A stretch of 24,469 bases of DNA from Polyrhizophydium stewartii (lineage: Eukaryota > Chytridiomycota > Chytridiomycetes > Rhizophydiales): NCBI GenBank assembly GCA_027604665.1, contig JADGIZ010000124.1:1-24469 (forward strand), read 5' to 3'. The translations under genes and the position numbers were made by a program. Below the pieces are notes generated by a model, which saw nothing but the letters and a program-made list of their open reading frames with translations, was not told the DNA's origin and made no database searches. Of the stretch, positions 9,824-20,300 are shown piece by piece (the stretch's first letter is position 1; each line of letters begins with the position of its first letter).

Positions 9824-12743
9824 ATGTCACCAGAAAGCCCCACCAACAGTGCTACCGCACCTCTCGGGACACGCAAGTCGACCAGCCGGCCCCCTGGTCG
9901 TGAGGCAGACAAGTCCGCGCGCTCGTCCCCTGGCCACTCGACGCGCTCCAGCCCGGCAGCTGCCGAAAGAGGCATCCAGCGACGCACCGGCGTCGTCTCT
10001 CAGGTCGAGTCGTCCGCTGCGCTCGCTGTCGCAGCCTGCGTCGCCCTGCTCGCCGTGCAGCATCTTCCGACGGCGTCGGCCATGGCCATCAAGCCCGACA
10101 TGTTCCCCTCCGGCCCGGTCGCCAAGGGCTGGATCCTGCCCCGCGATATGACGGCCGTCCCGTCTCCGGCTGCTGCCTTCTTTGCCGCGTTTCCAGAGCC
10201 AGCCAGCTGCACGCCCAAGGATCCTCCACGCAAGGCCGCCTACGACAGCCGTGCCTTCACGATCGACGGCAAGCGCCAGCTGATCATTGCTGGCGCCGTC
10301 CACTATGCGCGCTCGATCCCCGCCATGTGGCCTGAGCTTATGCGCCGCACCAAGGCGGCCGGCATCAACACGATCGACACGCCCGTGTTCTGGAATCTGC
10401 ACGAGCCCGAGCGCGGGCAGTACGACTTCTCGACCGGCAGCGCCAACCTGCCGCTGTTCCTCGAGCTCGCGCACGAGGCGAGTCTCAATGTTGCGCTCCG
10501 TGTCGGTCCCTACATCGGTGAGGCTTGCGCCACTGCAGACTACAGCGCAAGTGGATCGGCTGTGTGCACGTGAGGCACTGCTGACGCGCGTGCCTTGATT
10601 TTGTCGTGCCCCCACTGATGCTCCGATACGCACAAGGCGCCAACTGGAACTACGGCGGCATGCCCTTTTGGCTTCGCGACAGTGCCGACAGCAAGTTCCG
10701 CATGTGGGACAGCGCCTACATGGACTCCATGGACCTGTTTGTGCGCGTCACGCTCCAGGTTGTCGAGCCTTTCCTCGCTCGGTGAGACCGCCGCCTTGCA
10801 CAGTTTGGGATTGGTGCGCAATACGCTGCTTCGCGCTGTTCAGAAAGTGCTGACCCGAGTGCGTATCGCCCTCTGCCGACAGCAACGGCGGCCCGATTAT
10901 GATGATGCAGATCGAGGACCGCTTCAGCGAATTCTCAAACGGCCGCAAGTGGGACAGCAGCTATCTCAAGTGGGTCGCCGACTTTTCAAGCACTCTCGGC
11001 GCCGGAGTGCCGTGGTTCATGAACAACCAGGACGACATCTCGAGCCTCATTGTCGGCTGCAGCGACACCTTCTGCGACAACTGGGTAAACGACAAGCGCC
11101 AAAGGGACAAGCCGGGAATGTTCGTCGATCTGCCGTCGGGCTGGCCGCAAAAGGTCGGCAAAGCCAAGCCCATCCGCCCCGCCGAGGACGTTGCATTTGC
11201 CTTTGCGAGCTTCATTGCCCGCGGTGGCACGTACGTCTCGTACAACATGTGGTACGGCGGCACCAACTTTGGCCGCTCGAGCGCCACTGGCGTGCAAACA
11301 TCGTACGACTTTGATGCGCCGCTCGACGAGCACGGCTTCCCTCATCCGCGCAAGTACAAGCATCTCGCCGAGATGCACAAGCACCTCGTCAAGTACGCGG
11401 CTGTGATCCTTGCTAGCGAGCCGACAAAGATCGAGAGCTCTGGCGAGCACGAGATCCACAGCTTCGGCGACACGTCCACGCCGGACTCGATTGTCTTCCT
11501 CTCAAACTGGGGCAAGAGCAGCATCGACCTCAGCTTTGACGGTGCCACGTTCAATGTCGCGGCATGGAGCGTGTCGCTCTTGACCCGCGACACGGCCGAC
11601 AACAACAAGTGGAAGGTCATCTTCAACACGGCAAACGTGACGGCCGCGACCAGCTTGGACTTCTCGTCGCCGGCTACTGCAACTGTGCGCATCCAACTCA
11701 CCAACTTTGCGTCACACACCGAAGCCCCGGGCATCTGGGACGCCTCGCTCGCCATCACCAAGGACGGATACCACGCCGAGCAGCTCAGCCTCACGCGCGA
11801 CAAGACTGACTGCCTGTGGTATATCAAGGAGGTTGACAACGACCTGCAAGACGAGAGCGGAACGATGTACATTGGCAACGCATGGAACGTGTACTATGTC
11901 TGGGTCGACGGCGTCTACATTCGCGTCAGAGACTGGGAGTGGCACAGCGGCAATGATGGCTACCGCTACCATGTCCGCGAGGCACTCGAGCAGGCGGGCA
12001 AGCCGACCAGCGGCAAGCACACAATCCAGATCCTGTCATGCAACTCAGGGCTTCCCAGCGCTGGCACAACGACCTACGAGGCAGAGAAGAAGGGCCTACT
12101 TGGCTGGGACTACATCAGCGGGCAGCCAATCTCGGAAGGCACGTGGACTTACCAGGTTGGCACACTCGGCGAGAACAAGAAGGTGCGCCATCTCGCTGAC
12201 TTCATCGTTTGCCCATGTCTGGTGCTGCTCGCTGACAGTCTTGTTCCGTCACCCTCGACTCGGCTGGCGGTGTGCTCGCAGGTGTTCGAGCCTTCCTTTG
12301 TCGACGACAACGCCTCGCCGTTCTGGAAGGCGTCGGCGGTGGACAGCCTGCCCTCCAACGCGGCGCTGGCCTGGTATCGCTCCAAGATCCCGATGGCAGA
12401 CGTCACCGCCCAGGTTGACGTACTGCTCAGCAAAGCCGCGCAGATCGATCATCCGATTCTGTCATTCGCCTTGTACACAGGTAGCCTCGGCCGCGGGCAG
12501 ATGTGGGTCAACGGACACTCGATCGGCCGCTTTAATAACACGGCCAAGCAGGATAGCGGATGCGACAAGTGCGACTACTGGTCGTCTCAGTGCTTTGTGG
12601 GCTGCGGCAAGCCCAGCCAAGAGTACATGCGCGTGCCAGCCGACTGGATGCTGGCCAACGGCACAGCGGACGTGCAGATCGTGTGGTTTGAGGAGCAAGG
12701 CTGCGACCCGACCAAAGTCACCCTCATCCCTCTGCTTGGCTGA
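9824..12743 (+). CDS. Plant-type GH35 beta-galactosidase homologue with substituted catalytic residues (probable pseudoenzyme)
   Basis: The fold is that of glycoside hydrolase family 35, which removes terminal beta-galactose. Exons: 9824-10517, 10637-10781, 10883-12182, 12282-12743; 866 codons plus stop. Matches include AGAVHYARSIPAMWPEL, FWNLHEPERGQYDF, NWNYGG, YGGTNFG, TSYDFDAPLDEHG and the C-terminal jelly-roll motif GQMWVNGHSIGRF. Key residues differ: the conserved AEW is ANW, the ENEY of the acid/base site is EDRF (Glu to Arg, 10920-10922), and the nucleophile region TEAW is VDLP (Glu to Asp, 11127-11129). The Tyr of QTYV is Pro (10382-10384). Normal galactosidase activity is therefore unlikely; sugar binding is an inference. 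The N-terminus has about 62 polar residues and then a hydrophobic segment (near 10014-10075), suggesting a signal anchor, or a wrongly chosen start with a missing 5' exon. The last intron (99 nt) is in frame without stops. Confidence 0.9.
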
Positions 12744-13780
12744 TGTGCCAGAGCGGCTCGTCACAAAACATTTCTCTCGCACCTCGAGCTTTACAGGGCA
12801 CCTCAGTCTTCAACTTCCCGAATGCCTGCATCAAATGAAAGCAAAGAAGAGAAACTGAGTTACCGCGCGACAGCGTCGGGCTGTGTGACAATGAATGCGT
12901 GTTGATGTGTAGAGACAGCCTGCGCCTTGCTGTCTTTGCGCTGTGTCGTTTCGGACGCTTTTGGTGAGCAGCGGCCGGCACGGAATCTGGTTGCTGTGGT
13001 GGGTTGTTATAGATTATTGGCTCTTCAGGGAGCTGCTTTGGATCACGCTCTACATAGCTATGTGAACAGCGCGGCAGTCGTCGCCAAGGCCGTGGCTCGG
13101 ATGCTGCATATCTGAGTCCCGTGTGTGTGAGCAGCACCGCTGTCAGAGTGCGCAACAGATCTGGATACACCCTGCCCGGCGCTGCGGTGGCGATGGCTGA
13201 GGACTCGCCGTGCAGCGCTCGCGACTACCAAGGATTGGTGAAGGGTGTCTTATTGCGGATGCGGCTACCTGATCGGGCCTCACTGTTTTTGGCGGCGGCT
13301 CGTGGCGGAGGTTGCTGCTTTTGTCGTTGTGCGGAGGTCGCGGCGGGGGCACGGCAGCCGGCGTGCTGGCGCACTCGGCGGCGACCTGGACGACGGTGTC
13401 GCCCGTGTGTGTCGCTCGAGTCGACAACCAGATCCAGCGAGGGGAGCGGTCGGTGCTGCCCGCTGATACAGCACTCACGCACCGCATCGTGCGAATCGAG
13501 GCTACGCGCAGTTCGGACAGAATCGGGCGGCCGCCGGAGTTGCGCTGGTGCCTCGGCCTCAGCGACCATCGCCGCCTGCCTCGCCCTCCGGCTCCTTCCT
13601 CAAAGCACCGCGAGCACACGTGGACCGAACACCGGGCACTCGCCCCTCGTTTGCTGGCCGTCCTGGAACAGTGCCCGCACTTTCGTTGGCACTTGATGGT
13701 CTGGGCGATGAACAACCAATCGACCATACTTTTCATTCGTCACACCAGCAGCTGCGGTGTTGCAGAAGGACGCCCGCCAT
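12744..13780. other. Intergenic region between convergent GH35 and cysteinyl-tRNA synthetase genes
   Basis: About 1 kb separating two genes that end towards each other. The first 150 bases look like 3' UTR. A plus-strand frame is open from 13312 to 13944, overlapping the synthetase 3' exon, and a minus-strand frame from 13736 to 13143. Neither shows a known domain, a signal peptide or a membrane segment. No tRNA, repeat array or other RNA gene was recognised. A small unrecognised gene cannot be excluded. Confidence 0.45.
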
Positions 13781-16700
13781 TCAAGCAGAGCCGGCGGTCT
13801 CGGCAAGAAACTCGTCGTGGAGCTTCTTCTGCGCAGCGTACTCCTTCTCGAGTTTTTTGCGGCGCGACTTGGCGACATCGTTACCCTCCTTGTCCTTGGT
13901 CGGAATGCCCTGGGCGTCCCATTCAGAGAACTCGTCCGTCCTGAACATCTCCGACGGTGGCATGCGGCCTTTTTCAAGCCGCTCGGCCTTCTTTTGAGCA
14001 AGCGCGCGCAGGCGCTCTTCCTTCTCGCGGGCACGCTCTTGCTCCTTGGCGATCTTCTCCTGGCGCTGACGCAGGATCGTCTCGCGGTCGACAAGCTTGA
14101 CGAGTGCCTTGCCGCCTGCGAATTTCGAGACATGGCAACGAGACATCGTCAGCGTGCCCAAAGCAAGATGACACCACGCAGCGACGCACCCTCCTTGTCC
14201 TCGAGCAGTACGCCAAGGTCGGCAAGGTCTTCGTCGCGCAGCCGGTCGCAGAGAGCCAGGAACTCTTTGGGATCTGGTGGTGCCTGTGTCAGCGCATTCA
14301 GCAACAAAGCGGATCACACAGTCATGAACTCACCAGCCTTGCTCTGCGCGAGCTCGCGGACCGTGTCGCGGAACGTCGACAGAGCGCGGAGATACGGCAT
14401 CACGGCCTCTTCGAGCTGCGAGAAGCCAGTGTCATTACGCAGCAACGCAAAGTAACCAAGTGGCACTACTGCCGGTGGCCGGTACTCACATTCTGACCCG
14501 TGCCGCTTGCCGGTGCGCCAACTTCCGGGTTGGCATCGCCAAAGACGCCAAACGTGCGCATGAGCTTGGTGACATAGGCACCAATCTTGTTGAGCACCAG
14601 CGCGTTCGGGGTCTGCTTGGCCTTGGTCTTGTTCTGATAGTACTGGTTGGCCTGCGAGATCAGCTGTCGCAGCTCCTGCATTGCGAGCGGCGTGTCGAAC
14701 GAGTCGGCGAGTGCAGCGTAGATTGCTGCCTGCTTTTGCAGCAGACTGGTTGACAGCAAGAAAGTGTCAGACAGGGTATCGGCTGTGCTGGCGGGGTTCC
14801 GAGGACGGCGTGTGACGGAAAAGCGGCACGCACGTCGCCACGAGCTCCTTCTCACTGTCACCGTAGTTGTGCGTGCTCGAGTGGCTCTGGCTTGCAAAGC
14901 GGCTCTCCTGCACCACTGCCTTGACGAGCGACAAAAAGTTGTTGATGGACGCCTCGATGCCGCGCGCTTCGGACATGGAGCCGATGCTGTAGTCGAGCGT
15001 GCCGTTCCAGTCGTGCATCAGGAACATGATACGGATTTGAGCGGCCGTGTGCTGAGCAAGAACCTCCTTGATCGAGATGAAGTTCTTGAGACTCTTGGAC
15101 ATCTTTTGGCCCTCGATGTGCAGGTGGCCTCCGTGCAGGAAGTAGTTGACCCACTGCGTGCAGCCGTAATGGCTCTGTTGCGCGTGCTCGTGAGCGCAGA
15201 GTCCGGCGTTCGCAGAGCAAGACACGTCTTCCCACCTCGGACTGGGCCAGCTCGTTGTCGTGGTGGGGGAACGTCAGGTCAACGCCGCCCGAATGGATGT
15301 CCATCTTCTCGCCGAGCACGTCGCCGGCCATGACCGAGCACTCAATGTGCCAGCCGGGGCGACCCTGCGAATTCGGCAGAATCAGTACAAGTGCCGGGAG
15401 ATGTGAGGTGGTACACTGTATCGATCAACAAAGCACCTTGCCCCAGGGCGAGTCCCAGAACGGCTCGCCGGGCTTGGACTTTTTCCACAGCGCAAAGTCT
15501 GCTGCGTTGCGCTTGCCACTTGCGTCCGCCGCCAGGTCGCCCTCGCCCTCCTGAAGCAGCTTGACATTGCCAGCCGACCAAGGCTCAATCTTGGCATACG
15601 TGTGCTTCTCGGACTTGTCGAACTTGACCGTGTCAAAGTACACGGATCCGTCGAGCTCGTATCTATCAGAGCAGCGAGCTGCTTGTAAGCACGCGACCAA
15701 TACAAGTCAGCTGCCGCGGCGCATCAAAACATACGCAAAGCCGTTGGAAATAATGCGCTCGACAAAGGTAATGATCTCGGGCACATACTCGCTCACGCGA
15801 GTGAGGACGTCCGGCCGGAGGATCTGCGATGCACACATTTCACCGCGGATGAGCAGGCAGCCCCCAGTAAAATATGTCTCTGAGACGAAACACATTGCTC
15901 ACGTTGAGGGCATCCATGTCGGCAAAGTAGTCAGACTCCCAGTATGCCGCAAAGTCGCGGAAGATCTTGTGGTCCGTAGTCTTGTCTCCCTCCTGCGGCG
16001 ACCCCAATCACAGGAGCCGACCGTGCCGAGTGTCAGAGATGAGATTCACCTGCCCCGGATCAGCGAGGCGCGTTGGTACGGATTCGCACCTTGCTGTCGA
16101 TCCACTGCGAAAGTGGGTCCTGGACAGCACCATAGAACTCGTCGATGGTGATGGAGCGGGCCTTTGCGCGCTTGATTGCGTCGCGCGCGACAGTCTGCGA
16201 CAACGAGATGCCGTCAGCTGGAAGCACTCAAACGAGCATGGAAATAAGCATGCGGACGTACGGAAGTCTTGAGGTACAAACCAAACTTGGCGTCGTTTGC
16301 AGTGCCGTTGAGCTTGCCCTCGGCGTTGAGGGCCAGGAACTCGTCCCACTTGAGCGCCGCCTCGCCAAAGAACTTTCCGAGGCGCTTCGTGACAAAGAAC
16401 GTCCAGGCGTTGTCGGCATCTGCAATGACTGCAGGAGTGAGCACACCGTGCTCCTGGCGGTATTTCTCAAAGAGGTGCTTCTGGCGGGCATTGATGATGA
16501 TCTTTGCGGCATCGGGGTTGGCGGCAGGCATCAGCGCGGGCCTTGACGCAAGGTGCGAGCGCGCAAGATCAAGGCACACCTTGTCGTCGATGTCGGTGAT
16601 GTTCATGACAAAAAGGACGTCGTAGCCGAAAAAGTCCTTGAGGATGCGGCGCAGAATGTCGGTGGTGATAAAGTTCCTGGTGGAGAGTGCTGAGTGAGCG

Positions 16701-17076
16701 GCGGCAGTGGCGTGCACGGCGGAGACAGCAGGCGATCGCCGGTGCACCTGGCGTGGCCGAGATGCGACTTGTCGTAAACGGTAGGCCCGCACGAGTACCA
16801 AGTGACGCGGCGGCCGTGCTCGGGCACAAAGGGTTCCTGGGCAGCGGCGCACGCGGCGAGGCGGCCGTGGCGGCGGTGTCGCCATCAACGCCGCAGAACG
16901 TGTCAGGGGCACAAGCCGGCCGCGAGCAGAGAAGAGCCGTCGAAGGCTGTCGTGGGATGCAGCGAGCACAGCAGCGCCCCGCGCACCTTCTTCCGGGTGA
17001 GCGAGTTGTGCATGCGCAGCTGCGGGACGGGGGTGCCCTCGGGCATCTGCCAGTGCGGCTGCTGGATCGTCGTCAT
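13781..17076 (-). CDS. Cysteinyl-tRNA synthetase, eukaryotic type (14 exons)
   Basis: Charges tRNA-Cys with cysteine using ATP (class I synthetase). Exons in transcript order: 17076-16987, 16836-16748, 16676-16580, 16501-16262, 16194-16090, 15992-15903, 15823-15735, 15662-15437, 15364-15236, 15174-14834, 14745-14490, 14415-14334, 14273-14190, 14115-13781; 750 codons plus stop, close to the usual eukaryotic length of about 750. Motifs: [15 protein letters not shown] holds the HIGH-type ATP site (HLGH) near residue 57, and GWHIECS with FPHHDNE supplies zinc ligands. QKMSKSL is the KMSKS loop near residue 410. The lysine/glutamate-rich C-terminal extension ([21 protein letters not shown]) is typical of eukaryotic cytosolic enzymes. 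The donor GTATGT at 15734 restores NGFAYELDGS. ATG 17076 is the first AUG in frame and gives the cytosolic form; an AUG-less extension precedes it. Confidence 0.95.
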
Positions 17077-17289
17077 GATCTTGCTGGTGTCGGCGGTCGG
17101 ACTGGCTGGGTGGGCGGTGGAGCAGCGGCGTACGGGCTCGGCGGGAGTGGGTGCGGCGGCAAACAAGGCGAAACGCGGAAATGTGCGGGACGCAAAGAGT
17201 GTGCGAGCGAGTGCCGAGCGTGCGAGGGCGGCGTGCAGCGGCGGGGCGCGGGCGAGGGCGAGCAGCTTGGCGTTGGAGAAGGACGTTCG
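17077..17289 (-). other. In-frame AUG-less 5' extension of cysteinyl-tRNA synthetase resembling a mitochondrial presequence
   Basis: Reading back from ATG 17076, 71 codons stay open until TAA at 17295-17293, with no ATG. The translation is rich in Ala, Leu, Arg and Ser with hydroxylated residues. It has no acidic residue in its first 50 positions (for example [20 protein letters not shown]), which is the character of a mitochondrial targeting peptide. Near-cognate starts available include ACG at 17286-17284 and TTG at 17166-17164. Its translation is inference. It could also be 5' UTR of biased composition. Confidence 0.4.
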
Positions 17290-17311
17290 ATTTTATGATT
17301 TCACGCTGACA

Positions 17312-20300
17312 TCACGCGTCGTCTGACGGGCGTGACTCAGCCGATGGATCGAGGGATTGCGATGGCGGCGCAGCGGGCTCGGGTTGCGCTGCGCCGGCAG
17401 ACGGCGCGCGCGAGTGGGCGGCCTGGGACGCACAGTCGCTCGACTCCTCGACGATGCGATCGATATGTCCTGCGTCGCGCGCGGGATCGCCGCCAGCCTC
17501 CTGATGCTCGCTATCTTGAGCCCCGCTGTGCTGCGGCTGGGCGTGCCGGGAGAGATGGCTGGGGCCATGCCCATGCCCGTGCCCGTGACTGTGCCCATGA
17601 CCGTGTCCGTGACTGTGACCGTGTCCGTAGGCATGGCTGTGTGCGTGGCCATGAGCGTGAGCGTGTTCGTGGCCGTGAACGTGATCCTGGCCGTGGGCGT
17701 GATCTTGGCCCTGCTGTTTCTGCTCCTCCTCAATGTCGAGCGAGTTCATGGGCGACCGCGATCCCATGTGGAGCACGTTGTGCAGCTTCGAGGACAGTGC
17801 TCTGAGTGTCGACGAGGGCACACGCGTCTTTCGGTTTGTGCGCCCTAGTTCGCGCTCCGACTCGCCTGGGCGGGTTGTTGGTGTGATCACATCGCACATG
17901 CCCGAGTCGTGCGAGAACGCAAAGCCCGTGTTGGCCACCTGACAGCCGTTCTCACCCATATAGACCAGACTCGATGCGCGCGTCGAGCGCGCAAGCTGCA
18001 GACTTGGCGGCGGCAGCGGGTGCGCGATGCGGCGTACAAACTGGCTCGCGCGGTTGACGCCCGTCTTGAATGCGCTGGAAAAGGACGTTCGGCGCGAGCG
18101 GCCCTCGTGCGGGTGATCTCCGGCGGAGCCGCCGTGGTGCAACGAGACAGATCCTGTACCGCCGGCTTGCACTACTGCCGCATGCGCGGCGCGGAGCCTC
18201 GTTGCGTCGGCCGATCCAAACCCGTCCGTCGACACGCCGACGTTGTCGCTGGGCACAATGTGGCCCGTCGAGTCGACAATAGCCTCGACTAGCTTCCTGC
18301 CGGTGCTCACAAGGCCACTCCCGCCCATCGTGGCTGTGCCAGAGATGCTCATGCTTGTTATGAGACCGGAAGCGCCTTCGGGCTTAGACAGACTCTTGAG
18401 GCGGTCCTCGGACCGCGTGCGTTCGAGGCCAGGCGCCGGTGCCCGCCGGTCGATGTCGATTTGGTGCAGCTCGAGATCCGACGTATTGCGCTTGACTGGC
18501 TCGCCCAGCTTGTCCTGCAGAGCCTGGGCCGAGTCGACGGCGTTTAGGCTGTTGACAGAGTCCTTGTTAGACACCTCGATATCGAGCGAGAGCTGCATTC
18601 CGTCCTTCCACTGGTAATGCTGGATCTCGCGCGCAATGTCGGTGTCGGTGGGCATAAAGTACTGCTGCACAAACTTCATCGCAATGCGCGGGAAGAGGCT
18701 GACGACGATGATCAAGACAACGCCCAAGTAGAACGATGGCGTTGTAAACAGCACACGGATGACGCCGTACTGCGCGCCTTGCTGCGATGCGTATGCCACG
18801 ACATATGCAATCCATATTACAATCGTCGGCCAAACGGCAACGTGCGTGAGGTACGTCCAGCTCGACCAGCTGACGAGCGCGTAGAGATTGACTAGAATCA
18901 CGGCGGCAACGGCGATGGCCGTTCCGACAGACTCGATGCCGAGATCCCATCCGCTCGGGTGCGTCGTCTGGTCGACAAAGAGCAGCATGCCAAAAAAGTA
19001 GCACACAATCGACTGGTAGAGGGCATCGGCAAGGCTGCGCCAGAACTGCTCCATGCTGTAGAGCTTCTGGTAGATGCCCTTGAAGTACAACTGCGGGACT
19101 TGCAAAGAAATGCGGTCGTTTACGTCCTGGTCGAGCGACCCGATGAAGATGGTCGGCAGCAGCGAGAAGACGGTGTTGAAGAACATGCCGTACGTAAAGT
19201 CGGTGATGAGCCCGCCCGAAAACGCGCAAAAGAACTGGTGCCAGAACAGGATGAATAGCCATGCGGCGTTCTTGTAAAAGTAGTTGAGGACGAGCTGGGC
19301 CGAGCGCAGGTACGCCCAGCGGCCGTGAACGAGCAGGAGCCGCGTCAGGAAGCGGAACTGCGCAATCGCGTAGTCGCTAGCCATGACGGCTTGGAGACCC
19401 TCCTTGCCGCTAATGCCGACGCCAATATCCGCCTCTTGGATCATGGAAACGTCGTTGGCGCCGTCGCCAATCGCGAGGCACATGGCGCTCTTGAAGTGCG
19501 AGGCGTGTCAGCGGATCGCACAACGCTCAAACGAAGATGCATTGCCGTTTACGCACAAGGCCTTTGCGCACGAGTTGCACAACCATGGCTTTTTGGAGTG
19601 GCGACACGCGGCAGCAAACCACTGCTCGGCAGCGGCAGCCAAGCTCAAGCAGCAGCGGTTTGCAGCTCGCGTCGAGTGCAAACTTGAGGCTCTCGCCGTC
19701 GATGATCATGCTGTACTGCTTGCCGTCAACGGGGCTGCCTGAGGCCGACCAGAAGCGACAGAGCGCCTCCTTGATTTGCATGATTGTGTCATCCAACGAC
19801 TTTGATTTGATGACGATGAGGATCATGGATCGCTTGAGGAGGTTGCACGCAAATCCAATGTTGATGGCCGTCTCCATCTTATCACCCTGCACGAATCCTG
19901 GTCAGAGGTGCCTTGAAGGTGGCGAGGAGCTGCGACGCATGATACTCACAGTCAGGACCCAGATTTTGATTCCGGCCTTGGAAAGCGTAGCGATGCTCTC
20001 TGGCACACCATCCTGCAGTTTGTCCTCGATGGCGGTGGCGCCCATGAGTGTGAGGTCGCGCTCGATGAGTTCTGCGACAGCATCGCACTCGGCCTCGCGG
20101 TTTTCTATCAGGGCCTGTGCGGCGGCGTACTTGCTGGCCCACTCCTCGTACTCAACCTCGGGCACGTGGCGGTATGCCAAGCAGAGCGTGCGCAGCCCTG
20201 TGCTTACGCCTCAGCGTCCGGCCAACACGCGCCGACCAAGGTCTTCGCGAACGCACCTTCGTTGGCGAACATGGCCAAGTGGCCCGACGTCGTCTCGATC

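Noticed and set aside
14274..14283. Acceptor CACAG at 14284 for the synthetase intron after 14334
   Set aside because: It gives the wrong phase. The next AG downstream, ending at 14274, restores [14 protein letters not shown] in frame with the family.
16687..17298. A 203-codon plus-strand frame over the 5' end of the cysteinyl-tRNA synthetase gene
   Set aside because: The minus strand here encodes the HIGH-type motif and the next exons in correct phase. The plus frame is Arg/Gly-rich with no recognisable domain.
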